This document shows, in pieces, positions 1-9,416 of a stretch of DNA of 64,000 nucleotides. A program made the translations under genes and the position numbers. The notes beneath the pieces were generated by a model, which saw nothing but the letters and a program-made list of their open reading frames with translations, did no database searches and was not told the DNA's origin. The first letter of the stretch is position 1. Every line of letters begins with the position of its first letter. This stretch comes from Paraglaciecola sp. 20A4 (lineage in GTDB: Bacteria > Pseudomonadota > Gammaproteobacteria > Enterobacterales > Alteromonadaceae), in assembly GCF_011378905.1 (NCBI RefSeq), contig NZ_WTPY01000007.1, positions 1 to 64,000 on the forward strand, written 5' to 3'.

Positions 1-117
1 CATCCCGATCGAGATAGGGAGAGCGGGCGTTTAGCGCCCGGCCTGACACCGATTATTTCTTAATGTCCAACGTATGAATATGAATTAGAAAAGTCGCGTC
101 AAAGTCGCTTCGATCTG

Positions 118-124
118 GTTAGGT
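118..124 (+). other. Possible integron core site (GTTAGGT)
   Basis: The heptamer GTTAGGT matches the integron core-site consensus GTTRRRY exactly. It lies upstream of the small membrane-protein gene at 298, so that gene and the folded element at 566-669 could form one cassette. A heptamer of this degeneracy is common by chance, so the call depends on the structured element downstream. Bases 1-297 hold no other gene I can support, only a 6-bp hairpin (CGGGCG/CGCCCG, 24-40). Confidence 0.2.
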
Positions 125-297
125 CTCCTTTTGCTTTTGCAAATCTTTGTGGTTTTGAGTGCATGAAAGCTAAAAATAATTCATAAAATCAAAAGCTAAG
201 TGCTAGAAATGGCGAGAATTAAAATCAATTCGAGAAGTTACATATGCGACATGCTCGATATTAAGGGTTACAAGTAAAAACCAAAAAGGAGTTTTAA

Positions 298-561
298 ATG
301 AATGATGATGAAGTAATCAAAAAGCTACGAAGTGCAAAAATCAAGGTTGTTCTTTATGTTTCGGGACTATTCCTATTTCTAACCCTTGTTGATCTTTATT
401 TGGCCAACAGTTCAGAAAAAATAACTGAAAGCATGCTATCAAATTCACCATTCTCTATTGTTATTTTTGTTTGTTTACAATTAGCGATAATGCTTGTTTT
501 TACTTACTTAGAGAAAATTCTCGTAGGTATAAATAAAACAAAAGACAGTGTCAGCATATAG
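298..561 (+). CDS. Small two-helix membrane protein, possible cassette gene
   Basis: An 87-residue protein I do not recognise. It has a charged N-terminus (residues 1-16), one hydrophobic segment at about 17-38, a polar linker with Asn/Ser/Glu, and a second hydrophobic segment at about 50-70, followed by a Lys-rich tail. It is probably a small inner-membrane protein. The start is well supported: AAGGAG lies 7-8 bases before the ATG. The gene is A+T-rich compared with its neighbours and is followed five bases later by a palindromic attC-like element (566-669). This arrangement is typical of integron cassettes, which often encode short membrane proteins of unknown role. The cassette origin is inference; no integrase is in the window. 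Confidence 0.6.
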   Translation: MNDDEVIKKLRSAKIKVVLYVSGLFLFLTLVDLYLANSSEKITESMLSNSPFSIVIFVCLQLAIMLVFTYLEKILVGINKTKDSVSI

Positions 562-565
562 TTGC

Positions 566-669
566 TTATAACAAGTTGCCTAAGTTCGCCGCGAAAGCAC
601 GGCTCGGACAAATGCTCTTTGGGCAAAGCCCAATAACGTTCGCATTTACCTCTTGGCAAAGCGTTAAAA
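566..669 (+). other. attC-like folded recombination site
   Basis: Starting just after a stop codon, the segment opens with TTATAAC (566-572) and TTGCCTAAG (576-584). It closes with CTTGGCAA (652-659) and GCGTTAAAAC (661-670). The inner arms pair except for one unpaired A, like the extrahelical base of attC. The middle folds as AAATGC/GCATTT (610-615, 642-647) around TTGGGC-AAA-GCCCAA (619-633). Outer boxes are near, but not exact, RYYYAAC and GTTRRRY. The architecture fits attC of marine gammaproteobacteria; the imperfect outer boxes keep confidence modest. Confidence 0.45.
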
Positions 670-836
670 CCATCAAGCTCGAACGTCACTCAAACCAGCG
701 AGTCAGGCATTGGTCAGGTTGTGGCAATGGTGACCATGACGGTGAAAACGTTAGAAGCACCAGAGGCTCAACAATTGCGGCTGATTGTTTTGATGTGATC
801 AAGACTTTCTCATTTCTCACTATTTTACAGTTGTCA

Positions 837-1628
837 CTATTCATGCTGCTGATTCATGTAACGTTTAGGCGATTGCCCTAACACTCCTTTAAACATGGTG
901 ATAAATGCGCTGACTGAGTGATAACCAAGATATTCAGATACGCGTTGCACCGACATTTTTCCAGTAAGTTTTTGCACTGCAATAATCATATGCAACTGGT
1001 TACGCCATTTACCAAAGGTCATGCCGGTCTCTTTTTTGATTAAGCGCGCTAACGTGCGCTCGGTCGTGGCCAGTTGGGCTGCCCACTGAGCTAGGGTTTT
1101 TCGCTCACACGGATTCAAAAAAAGTTGCTCAGCTAAGCGTGTCACTGTGGGGTGGGCTGACAGAGGTAAGTCGAAGGGCTGAGGGGGCATTTCGCTTAGT
1201 AAATCGAGTAATACCTGCGCCATTCGATGGGTGGCACTTAGTACTGAATAATGTTGATCTAATGTGGCAAAGTGACACACAAGCTCCTTGATTAACGGGC
1301 TAATTGCCAAAGTACAGGCGTGATCCGGCAAGCGTAGTTCACTTGGCTGAATGAATATATGACATAAATTGGCGTGGTTGAATGCGCGGTTGCTGTGGGG
1401 AATATGTGGGGGGATCCAGATAGCGCTATGGGTTGGCACCATCCACATTTTTCCTGCGATTTCACAGGTTACATAACCATGTAGCGCCAATATCAATTGC
1501 CCTTTGGGGTGCGTGTGAATAGGCAGTTCGTGGGTGTTATGGGTCTCTTCTATTCGGGCGACAATTGGCTGAGGCATCGACTCAAAATGTTGTAGTTTGT
1601 CCCAGTGTAAGTAGTTCAGTAACGTCAT
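837..1628 (-). CDS. AraC-family transcriptional regulator (NimR-like)
   Basis: 263 residues: an N-terminal cupin-like sensing domain (about 10-100, with an IHTHPKGQ-type beta-barrel motif) and a C-terminal AraC double helix-turn-helix (about 160-258, ending in a GQSPKRY-type signature). The gene is transcribed divergently from the CynX/NimT-type exporter at 1735, with about 106 bp between them. This arrangement, domain order and length match E. coli NimR, which controls the exporter NimT. I infer that this regulator controls its divergent neighbour; the ligand is unknown. Domain assignment is secure, the NimR orthology less so. Confidence 0.85.
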   Translation of the reverse strand: MTLLNYLHWDKLQHFESMPQPIVARIEETHNTHELPIHTHPKGQLILALHGYVTCEIAGKMWMVPTHSAIWIPPHIPHSNRAFNHANLCHIFIQPSELRLPDHACTLAISPLIKELVCHFATLDQHYSVLSATHRMAQVLLDLLSEMPPQPFDLPLSAHPTVTRLAEQLFLNPCERKTLAQWAAQLATTERTLARLIKKETGMTFGKWRNQLHMIIAVQKLTGKMSVQRVSEYLGYHSVSAFITMFKGVLGQSPKRYMNQQHE

Positions 1629-1734
1629 TTGTCAGTATTTAGGTGTTTATTGTCATTATTGCTCAATTATATTGCTTTGCTAGCCCATATAATAGCTTTC
1701 TCGTTTCACATACTGTCTAAACATAGGGTTATAA

Positions 1735-2979
1735 ATGGAGTCTGTAACAAGGCTAGGTCGGTTAAGTCCTAGTATTTTGGCCTCTTCGTCGTTTGTTTTG
1801 GTGTTAGGCATATTTTTTGTCGCCGCTAATCTGCGTGCGCCAATTACCGGCATTGCACCGCTGCTGGACAAAATCATCGCAGCATTTGAACTCAGTAATA
1901 CCCAAGCGGGTATGTTAACTACACTTCCGCTGATTGCTTTTGCAATTGCATCGCCTATGGCAGCATCACTGGCCAGAAAAATAGGCATAGAAGCCTCCTT
2001 GTTTATCTCTTTGCTGCTTATAGGAGGCGGAATTAACCTAAGACTGATTGACTCCGTGTGGGCGCTCTACATCGCCACAGCGACGATCGGCGTCGGTATT
2101 GCCATAGGCAATGTATTACTGCCTAGTCTTATCAAGCGCGATTTTCCTGCTCGCGTTGCAGTTATGACGTCGTGTTACGTGCTGGCTATGGGGATTTTTT
2201 CTGGCGGTTTTTCAGCGCTTGTTACGCCGTTAGCCAATATGCATTTCTTAAACTGGCAAGGTGCGTTAGGGGTCTTTTCATTAATCACTTTACTTAGCAT
2301 CGTATTATGGATCCCGCGACTTCGCACTCGTACTATGCCAGACACCGTTACGGCGGACATGTCAGAACGGGTGCCGCCAAACAGTGCAAAAGCGAGTAAG
2401 GTGTGGCATTTCCCGCTGGCTTGGCAGGTAACGTTGTTTCTTGGCCTTAATTCTTTTATGACCTATATTTTGATTGGTTGGTTACCGAATATTCTGGTTG
2501 AATCAGGGCACACCCCTGAGTACGCCGGGGTGTTGCATGGCTGGTTGCAGGTGGCGTCAGCAGTACCGGGTTTTTTGCTGATCCCATTGCTGCCAAGACT
2601 CAAAGACCAACGGATACCGGCTGTCGTGATATCGATTATAGGTGCAGTCAGTACCCTAGGCTTACTGTACGCTCCGCAGTTTGCCATTTACTGGACCATA
2701 ATGGTGGGCTTTAGCTCTGGAGGGTGCTTTATACTCGGTTTGTCTTTTATTAGCTTTCGTAGTCAAGACGCTGTGCAAGCGGCGTCACTCTCTGGCATGG
2801 CCCAGTCTTTTGGTTATTCTTTAGCGGCTATTGGGCCGATGTTGGCTGGTTATCTTTATTCGTCATTGGGCAACTGGTCAGGGGGTTTATGGTTGTGCGC
2901 AAGCGCTAGTTTATGTTGCGCCCTTGTCGGTTTAGGCTGCGGTCGTGATCATGTATTGCCTAAATTTCATCCGTCGTAA
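1735..2979 (+). CDS. MFS exporter of the CynX/NimT family
   Basis: 414 residues with about 12 hydrophobic segments. Near residues 27-37 is the signature VAANLRAPITG, typical of the cyanate/2-nitroimidazole transporter subfamily (CynX, NimT/YeaN). It is an inner-membrane major facilitator carrier, probably a proton-coupled efflux pump. A short hydrophilic loop (about 200-220) separates the six-helix halves. The divergent AraC gene upstream reproduces the nimR-nimT arrangement of E. coli. The substrate cannot be read from the sequence. The ATG at 1735 has only a weak ribosome-binding site (ATAGGG). Confidence 0.85.
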   Translation: MESVTRLGRLSPSILASSSFVLVLGIFFVAANLRAPITGIAPLLDKIIAAFELSNTQAGMLTTLPLIAFAIASPMAASLARKIGIEASLFISLLLIGGGINLRLIDSVWALYIATATIGVGIAIGNVLLPSLIKRDFPARVAVMTSCYVLAMGIFSGGFSALVTPLANMHFLNWQGALGVFSLITLLSIVLWIPRLRTRTMPDTVTADMSERVPPNSAKASKVWHFPLAWQVTLFLGLNSFMTYILIGWLPNILVESGHTPEYAGVLHGWLQVASAVPGFLLIPLLPRLKDQRIPAVVISIIGAVSTLGLLYAPQFAIYWTIMVGFSSGGCFILGLSFISFRSQDAVQAASLSGMAQSFGYSLAAIGPMLAGYLYSSLGNWSGGLWLCASASLCCALVGLGCGRDHVLPKFHPS

Positions 2980-3241
2980 CCGTAAGTGGCGTTCGCCCTA
3001 AAGACTTTACATCCCCACCTTGTAATATTTACGCCTATGGTAACACCGTGACTATTTAAGCTATGCCAATTAGGTGGGATATTGTCACCGACATATTTTT
3101 TTACGTTTACTTTGCGCCCCGAGCAGTATGACCTGTATCTAGTTTTGCGTTTGTCGTGATTTCATTTTACGCGTCTTGGCGCCTCATTTGCTCCTTGTTG
3201 GATGACTCCACATTCATTTTCAATTTTTAGGAGAAAAGAGT

Positions 3242-4618
3242 ATGACAAACACTGTGAAGACGATTAATCCCACCACTGAAGAGCAACTCAGTGAATACAC
3301 TCTGTTAACAAAAGAAGAAGCCACTAAGGCGGTCGATAAGGCGGATGAGGTATTCCAAACATGGAAGATCACCCACCCCGAAGAACGGGCTAAACTACTG
3401 AACAGCATGGCTGACGTGATTGATGACAATCGTGACGCGCTAGTGACGTTAATGATTGACGAAATGGGCAAAGTGAAGGAACAAGGTTACCAAGAAGTTG
3501 ATTTATGTGCCGCTATTTGTCGTTACAGTGCCGAAAAAGGGCCCGATCTCTTAGCTGATGAGGAGCGTGATTACGAACAGGGTAAAGCACTGGTTAGCTA
3601 CCGTCCCTTGGGCGTAGTTTTAGGCATACAACCTTGGAACTTCCCTCTTTATCAAGTTATTCGCTACAGCGCGTCGAACTTAATGGCAGGTAATGTAGCG
3701 GTGCTTAAACATGCTGCTAACGTGTTTGGTATGGCACAAAAGATCCAAGAAATGTACGAAACCGCTGGATTTCCCAAAGGTGCATACCAGTCAGTTCTAA
3801 TTGACGGGGAAACGGCCAGTGAATTAATCAAACACCCTAAGGTCCGTGGCGTGTCTTTCACTGGTAGCGATGGTGTGGGTAAAAAAGTTGGTGCCTCAGC
3901 AGCTGAAAATGTTAAAAAGTCAGTCCTTGAATTAGGCAGTAACGATGCGTATGTGGTGCTCGACGACGCAGATTTGAACGTTGCTGTTGAAGCATGTGTT
4001 ATGGGACGGGTTATCAATAATGGCGAAACATGTGTGTCAGCCAAGCGTTTTATCGTAACTGAAAAGAACTATGACGCGTTCAAAGGAGCATTTGTCGGCG
4101 CAATGAAAGCCATTAAGATGGGTGATCCGAACCTAGATGACACCGATCTTGGGCCCATGGCACGAGAAGACTTACGAGACAAGTTACATGACCAAGTTAC
4201 CGATTCTATCAAGGCGGGTGCCACTTGTTTAACGGGCGGAGAAGTTCCAAACCGTAAAGGGTATTTTTACCCAGCGACAGTGCTGGAAAATGTGCAACCA
4301 GGTTCGCCAGCTTATGATGATGAGTTGTTCGGCCCAGTCGCGTCTTTAATTAAAGCTAAAGATGATGAAGATGCTATGCGCATTGCCAATGATTCACGTT
4401 ATGGCTTGGGTGGCGGTATTTTCAGTAAAGATGAAGACAAAGCCATCAAGCTGGCACGTGAAGTATTTGAAACAGGCATGATCAACATCAACGGTTATGG
4501 CCTTGCGCACCCTGGTTTACCCTTCGGTGGGGTGAAAGACAGTGGTTACGGCCGTGAACATGGTGGCTTCGGTATTCGCGAATTTGTAAACGTGAAAGCA
4601 ATTATGATCACCCAATAG
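3242..4618 (+). CDS. NAD(P)-dependent aldehyde dehydrogenase, succinate-semialdehyde type (Sad/YneI-like)
   Basis: A 458-residue class I-type aldehyde dehydrogenase. Visible motifs: PWNFP (131-135), the cofactor loop FTGSDGVG (206-213), ELGSND with the general base Glu230, and NNGETC with the nucleophile Cys264. Length and local sequence resemble E. coli Sad (YneI), which oxidises succinate semialdehyde to succinate. The exact aldehyde is an inference from family. AGGAGA precedes the ATG at good spacing. The gene stands alone, with a bidirectional terminator (4721-4748) separating it from the convergent aminopeptidase. The upstream 262 bp (2980-3241) hold no gene I can see. Confidence 0.88.
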   Translation: MTNTVKTINPTTEEQLSEYTLLTKEEATKAVDKADEVFQTWKITHPEERAKLLNSMADVIDDNRDALVTLMIDEMGKVKEQGYQEVDLCAAICRYSAEKGPDLLADEERDYEQGKALVSYRPLGVVLGIQPWNFPLYQVIRYSASNLMAGNVAVLKHAANVFGMAQKIQEMYETAGFPKGAYQSVLIDGETASELIKHPKVRGVSFTGSDGVGKKVGASAAENVKKSVLELGSNDAYVVLDDADLNVAVEACVMGRVINNGETCVSAKRFIVTEKNYDAFKGAFVGAMKAIKMGDPNLDDTDLGPMAREDLRDKLHDQVTDSIKAGATCLTGGEVPNRKGYFYPATVLENVQPGSPAYDDELFGPVASLIKAKDDEDAMRIANDSRYGLGGGIFSKDEDKAIKLAREVFETGMININGYGLAHPGLPFGGVKDSGYGREHGGFGIREFVNVKAIMITQ

Positions 4619-4720
4619 TGGCGATCCTGTGGTATTGATTATTGTTGGTCATTAGCACTACATTGGTCGATGTGATTTCACAACTAATCGATTAACCATC
4701 ATTAAGGTAGGTCAAAAAAA

Positions 4721-4748
4721 AAGGCAGCTAGACTACACTAGCTGCCTT
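4721..4748. terminator. Bidirectional intrinsic terminator
   Basis: Perfect 11-bp stem (AAGGCAGCTAG/CTAGCTGCCTT) with a 6-base loop, flanked by an A9 run on the left and a T-rich run on the right. It sits between the convergent aldehyde dehydrogenase and aminopeptidase genes and would stop transcription from both. Confidence 0.9.
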
Positions 4749-4802
4749 TTTTATTTCTGTACTTATCTATAAGAAAGTATGCACATTTATAATGCCTATC
4801 GG

Positions 4803-7382
4803 CTAAAAGTAAGCGGAAGCACCTTGAAGGTATTGATTAAATGTACTTTGGTTAGCTTCTTTTAGCTGAGCGCATTGTTCCGATTCATCTTGGGCCACGT
4901 CATAGCTACGAGCCATACCGTCGTACTTGTCCATATGCTTTTGATAAAAATCTCGTGCCAATGCTATGTTATGAGCGCTACAACTCGCTGATACATACTC
5001 GGGCATACGAGCAATATGATACGCAGGCATTTTAGCCGTGACCTTGTCCATATTTTCATTTAACCATTGATACAAAATATCTTTGTCTTCTCTTGCCCCA
5101 CTGACCGTTGATAAAAATCTAAGCACATTCGCTGGGCTGACCTCTTTATTAAGGCTCATATCCAATACTTTACGCATGGTCTTTGGCTCTGAGAACAACA
5201 TGCCGTAACGGATAGCATTTTGGGTATTGGCATCTGTCGTGGCGAAATAGGCCGTTTGATAACGTTCAAACCAACTTTGATCACCACTGACTGCCAAGCT
5301 GCGCATGGCGTTGCCAGCAATAGCTCGGCCTGTGCTTGTATCATCTTGCAAGAATTTTTCGGTAATACGCTTGCTTTGAATCGCGACTTCAGGGGTTTGC
5401 GCATAACGCCCCAACATCCCAAATACATCGTTACGAAGCCGGCTAACGTCATTGCTGTCGCCTTCTTTTTCAACAACACCCAAGCGCACAAACCAAGGTG
5501 ACAATTTTGCGCGAATGAAACGAGAAAATAGCGTTTTATTGCTATCGTCAACAAGGTAAGTTAAATCATTTAACGCCGCTACCACAGAGCGAGCGACAAC
5601 AGGATCACTGTCTTGAGCGAGTGCATCAAGTACTGTCATATGTTGATTCAAACTGATTTTATCAGCGTTCAAAAGCGCATCTGAATTGTAAAGTAGCGAC
5701 TTTTTCTCTCTGGCATTCAAAGTGTTTACGTCATCTAACAAGGCGCTCATTTGCGATGCTGGGATCTGCCAGCGCATATAACCCATGGCGTTATCATTCG
5801 GGTATATCCACTGGGCGTGGGCTAACTCACTGATATTTATTTTTGCTTTGTCTAAAAATAGAGTTGTACGTTGAATTTTATCGTTTTTCTTAAAGGTAAT
5901 GGCAAGCGGCACTACCCAGGTTTGCGGGTTTACCTCTGCGCCTGTCAAATGATAGCGACTTTGCAGCACATCGCCGTTATTGGCGAAAGTAACTAACGGG
6001 TAGCCAGGTTGTTCTAAGTAGGTTTTCATCATTGCCGGTACATCAAAGTCAGCAACGGTAGAAAGTACTTCCCATAAGTCATCGGCCTGGGCATTGCCCC
6101 ATGCATGTTTTTGCATATAGCTTTGTACGCCCTTTTGGAAGGCATCTTGGCCAACAAGGGCTTCAATCATTTGTAATACTGATTCCCCCTTGCTGTAGTT
6201 CAAGCCTAGGCCGTCCATTACGTCGGTTTGGCTGCGGACTTCTTTTTTTACTGCTTTGGTTGTTGGGCTGGCATCTGCGCCAAATGCGCCTTCTTGTACT
6301 AATTGTGCTTGGGTATTTTGCTCAGGATAGAGCGCCATGGTGATCTTGCTTTCCATCCATGAAGCAAATGCTTCGTTTAGCCATAAATCATCCCACCAGG
6401 CCATCGTAACCAAGTTGCCGTACCACATATGTGCCAATTCATGGGCGATGGTTTTGGTAGGACCACTTTGCTCGGTCAATCGAGGTTCATCATCTAACAG
6501 TAATAAGCTACTGCGATAGGTCACTAGCCCGGCGTTTTCCATCGCTCCGTGGGTAAAATTAGGCACGGCAATGAAATCGAGTTTTTCGTAAGGGTAGGGA
6601 GTACCAAAATAATCTTCTAAGGCATTGAGGATCTTAGGCGTTTGGGCAACAGCAAACTTCGTACGATGGGCTTGGCCTTTAGGTGTATATATTCGGCCTG
6701 GGACTGATAACCCAATGATTTCAGCGGAATCTAGCTCACCCACAGCAAAGGCAACTAAATAGCTTGGCATTGGTTTGGTTTTCTTGAACGTGACGGTTTG
6801 CCAGCCATCTGCAGTTGTTTTTGATAATACGGGGGTGTTTGATATAACGGTGTTAATTTGTGGTGCCGTAATCGTTAGCTGATATGGAATTTTAAAATTG
6901 GGTTCGTCAAATCCAGGAAAAGCACGTCTGGCGTGCATATCTTCAAATTGGGTAAAGATGTAATTACGCCCTTCAAAGGCAGACAAATACATACCGTCAG
7001 ATGTGGTGTTCACTTTACCGTTGAACTGTATATGCAACTGATAGGTTTTAGCGGGCAATAATTGTGGGGCCTTACCTTGCTGAATATCATAGTTCTGACT
7101 TGTCACTGCCAACGGGATATGATGTTCGCCGTCGATTAATTCCGCTTTGTAAACATCTAATTCACGTTGATAAAACCGCACAATATCAGTGGCTTTATTA
7201 ATTGTTACCGTGATGGTGGTTTCACCGCTAAAAGTCGCCTGATTCGGATCAATTTTAAGTTGAATTTGTTGAAATGTTGGTCTGACGTTTTCGCCTAGAC
7301 GATAGGCCACGTCAGAGGCATGGGCTTGCGCAATGATGAAGAAGCTCAAAGCACTGCCCAAGCAGCGTTGTATCAATGTCAT
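4803..7382 (-). CDS. Secreted M1-family metallo-aminopeptidase
   Basis: 859 residues with an N-terminal signal peptide (about 1-22, cleavage near AQAHA-S), so periplasmic or secreted. M1 family features are complete: the exopeptidase motif GAMEN (279-283), the zinc motif HELAH (314-318) and the third zinc ligand Glu337 in NEAFA. The C-terminal half is a helical ERAP1-like domain. It would remove N-terminal residues from peptides, probably for nutrient use. Unlike cytoplasmic PepN it has a signal sequence, so I give no gene symbol. It is a single gene ending at the shared terminator. Upstream lies a 22-bp tandem repeat (7434-7477). Confidence 0.92.
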   Translation of the reverse strand: MTLIQRCLGSALSFFIIAQAHASDVAYRLGENVRPTFQQIQLKIDPNQATFSGETTITVTINKATDIVRFYQRELDVYKAELIDGEHHIPLAVTSQNYDIQQGKAPQLLPAKTYQLHIQFNGKVNTTSDGMYLSAFEGRNYIFTQFEDMHARRAFPGFDEPNFKIPYQLTITAPQINTVISNTPVLSKTTADGWQTVTFKKTKPMPSYLVAFAVGELDSAEIIGLSVPGRIYTPKGQAHRTKFAVAQTPKILNALEDYFGTPYPYEKLDFIAVPNFTHGAMENAGLVTYRSSLLLLDDEPRLTEQSGPTKTIAHELAHMWYGNLVTMAWWDDLWLNEAFASWMESKITMALYPEQNTQAQLVQEGAFGADASPTTKAVKKEVRSQTDVMDGLGLNYSKGESVLQMIEALVGQDAFQKGVQSYMQKHAWGNAQADDLWEVLSTVADFDVPAMMKTYLEQPGYPLVTFANNGDVLQSRYHLTGAEVNPQTWVVPLAITFKKNDKIQRTTLFLDKAKINISELAHAQWIYPNDNAMGYMRWQIPASQMSALLDDVNTLNAREKKSLLYNSDALLNADKISLNQHMTVLDALAQDSDPVVARSVVAALNDLTYLVDDSNKTLFSRFIRAKLSPWFVRLGVVEKEGDSNDVSRLRNDVFGMLGRYAQTPEVAIQSKRITEKFLQDDTSTGRAIAGNAMRSLAVSGDQSWFERYQTAYFATTDANTQNAIRYGMLFSEPKTMRKVLDMSLNKEVSPANVLRFLSTVSGAREDKDILYQWLNENMDKVTAKMPAYHIARMPEYVSASCSAHNIALARDFYQKHMDKYDGMARSYDVAQDESEQCAQLKEANQSTFNQYLQGASAYF

Positions 7383-7433
7383 GGTTTGTCCCTGTTAAAC
7401 TGATGTTTGTTATTGGCTGTGTGCGACATGCTT

Positions 7434-7477
7434 GGCAGTACATGCTATACCCAATGGCAGTACATGCTATACCCAAT
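7434..7477. repeat. Tandem duplication of a 22-bp unit
   Basis: Two identical head-to-tail copies of a 22-bp unit beginning GGCAGTACATGC (7434-7455 and 7456-7477). They lie 50-95 bp upstream of the aminopeptidase start and so may affect its promoter or 5' leader. This looks like a recent slippage or duplication event. Confidence 0.9.
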
Positions 7478-7565
7478 GGCGAGTATGCGCGGTACCTAGA
7501 ATGCAATTTCTGACGGGCAGAGTAAGGTAAAATCACAAAAATGCAACTTACAAAGCGTTAACAGT

Positions 7566-7581
7566 TGTTTCGTTTGAAACA
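7566..7581. repeat. Inverted repeat TGTTTC-GTTT-GAAACA
   Basis: A perfect 6-bp inverted repeat with a 4-base spacer, about 185 bp upstream of the aminopeptidase and downstream of the acyl-CoA ligase operon. It could be an operator; no regulator can be assigned. Confidence 0.3.
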
Positions 7582-7623
7582 GGGGGGAAATATCAGCTTG
7601 TGAAATTAAGCTGCAGATAGCAA

Positions 7624-7645
7624 AAAAGGCTCATCAGAGCCTTTT
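7624..7645 (-). terminator. Intrinsic terminator of the dehalogenase-SDR-ligase operon
   Basis: Stem AAAAGGCTC/GAGCCTTTT with loop ATCA. The A-run on the plus-strand left gives a U-run for the leftward transcript ending after the acyl-CoA ligase. Confidence 0.85.
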
Positions 7646-7667
7646 ATATTTTAATTGAACTTGAGAG

Positions 7668-9338
7668 CTAGCCAACTTTGTGAGGTGGGTTGGGGAACTC
7701 ATATTCCTCGAAGGCCTTACGCAGAGCCAATTTATTTAATTTACCCGTAGCAGTATGGGGAAGTTCGTCTACAAACACGACATCATCCGGTAGTGACCAT
7801 TTGTGCAGTTTATCTGTTAGGAACGACAATATATCTAATGTCGAGGCATCCACATTTTCTACACTTACCTTACGCACGGCAATAAGTAGAGGACGCTCAG
7901 TCCATTTAGGATGATATCGGCCAATTGCCGCAGCTTCAGCAATACCTGGGTGACTAACCGCAGCATTTTCAATGTCTATTGAGCTGACCCATTCACCACC
8001 TGATTTAATCACATCTTTGGTGCGATCCGTTATCTGCATATAACCCTGCGGATTAATAGTGGCTACATCGCCCGTTTCAAACCAACCTTGCTCGTCTACG
8101 GGGCAACCTTCTTCACCTGGAACTTGTGACATACCATAATAGCCACTGACGACCCATGGGCCACGCACTTTAAGTGCACCAAACGCCACTCCGTCCCACG
8201 GTAGTTCATTGTTGTCTTCATCAACAATACGCATCTCGATACCAAACACACCACGACCTTGCATAGCTTGTAGGTCGGTTATTTGATCGTCGGTGTAATC
8301 TTCCATACCGGGTTGTAAACCAAAAATAGTGCCAAGTGGGCTTGTTTCGGTCATGCCCCAGCCCTGGTATACCATAGTGTTGTGGTTATATTTAAATCGT
8401 TCAATAATCGTGCGTGGGCAGGCAGCGCCGCCTACTGATACGCGAGTAAGTGAAGGGATTTTTTTACCACTCTTGTCTAAATAGTCGAGTAACGCTAACC
8501 AGATAGTAGGGACACCTGAACTAAAGGTGACCTGTTCCGTTTCTATTAGATTTTGTAACGTCTCCCCATCACCCATTTTAGGTCCAGGCATAACTAATTT
8601 TGTGCCTGTCATGATGGTACCAAATGGTAACCCCCAAGCATTAACGTGAAACATAGGCACAACTGGCAGGCAGGTTTCATGACAAGAAGAACTAGTTACA
8701 TCGGGTAAGGCACCCGCTAATGCGTGCAACAATGTCGAGCGATGGCTATACACCACGCCCTTAGGATTACCTGTAGTGCCAGATGTGTAACACATGCCGC
8801 TAGCGCTATTTTCGTCAAACTCAGGCCAGTCGAAGTCACTGGATTTATCCGCAATAAGCTCTTCATAACACAATACATTTTTAAGCGCTGTTTCAGGCAT
8901 ATTGTCTTTATTGGTCAGCACGATAAAGGCTTCTACATTACCTAAATGAGGCGCAAGTGCCTCCACAAGTGGCATAACTAATACGTCAACAAAAATGAAT
9001 CGGTCTTGAGCATGGTTGATAATGTACGTCACTTGCTCAGGAAACAGCTTAGGATTAATAGTGTGGCACACCATGCCACTGCCTGAAATGGCATAATACA
9101 GCTCTAAATGACGGTAGTCGTTCCACGCAAGAGTACCGATACGATCGCCAAATTCTGCCCCTAACGAAGCTAGCGCATTAGCCAATTTCCGTGCTCTAGT
9201 GGCCAAATCTTTGTAGGTATAACGATGACGAGGGTTATCAGCGGTAACGGAGACAATTTCACGTTTGGGAAAGTTCTTCTCGGCATGTTTTAAAATATTT
9301 GAAATCATCAATTGTGAATTCATCATAAGTGCTTGCAT
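7668..9338 (-). CDS. Acyl-CoA synthetase (AMP-forming), AlkK/DmdB-like
   Basis: About 556 residues of the ANL adenylating family: the phosphate-binding loop YTSGTTGNPKG at about 184-194, GWGMTETSP near 327, and the C-terminal GEWVSS and TATGKLNK motifs with the catalytic Lys. It would activate a carboxylic acid to its CoA ester using ATP. The frame is open from a TTG at 9368, but I chose the ATG at 9338 because AAGGAA precedes it. It is the last gene of the minus-strand unit with SDR and haloalkane dehalogenase. Relatives include medium-chain AlkK and the methylmercaptopropionate ligase DmdB, so chain length and substrate are open. Confidence 0.87.
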   Translation of the reverse strand: MQALMMNSQLMISNILKHAEKNFPKREIVSVTADNPRHRYTYKDLATRARKLANALASLGAEFGDRIGTLAWNDYRHLELYYAISGSGMVCHTINPKLFPEQVTYIINHAQDRFIFVDVLVMPLVEALAPHLGNVEAFIVLTNKDNMPETALKNVLCYEELIADKSSDFDWPEFDENSASGMCYTSGTTGNPKGVVYSHRSTLLHALAGALPDVTSSSCHETCLPVVPMFHVNAWGLPFGTIMTGTKLVMPGPKMGDGETLQNLIETEQVTFSSGVPTIWLALLDYLDKSGKKIPSLTRVSVGGAACPRTIIERFKYNHNTMVYQGWGMTETSPLGTIFGLQPGMEDYTDDQITDLQAMQGRGVFGIEMRIVDEDNNELPWDGVAFGALKVRGPWVVSGYYGMSQVPGEEGCPVDEQGWFETGDVATINPQGYMQITDRTKDVIKSGGEWVSSIDIENAAVSHPGIAEAAAIGRYHPKWTERPLLIAVRKVSVENVDASTLDILSFLTDKLHKWSLPDDVVFVDELPHTATGKLNKLALRKAFEEYEFPNPPHKVG

Positions 9339-9416
9339 TTGGGGTTCCTTATTCACGTCAAAGGGCAATCATATTGCCCTTTTAAAATCGGTATTTAACA
9401 ATAATATATTGTGCTA

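Noticed and set aside
664-790. Open tail without start codon (frame ending TGA near 790)
   Set aside because: About 40 codons look protein-like but there is no start or ribosome-binding site and no family I recognise; at most a gene remnant.
576-881. 101-codon open frame on the plus strand
   Set aside because: It runs through the attC-like palindrome and into the end of the AraC gene; such frames often arise by translating attC sites. No ribosome-binding site.
7566-7581. TGTTTC-GTTT-GAAACA as a PsrA operator
   Set aside because: PsrA sites have the opposite polarity (GAAAC...GTTTC), and the repeat lies downstream of the fatty-acid genes, so I list it only as an inverted repeat.
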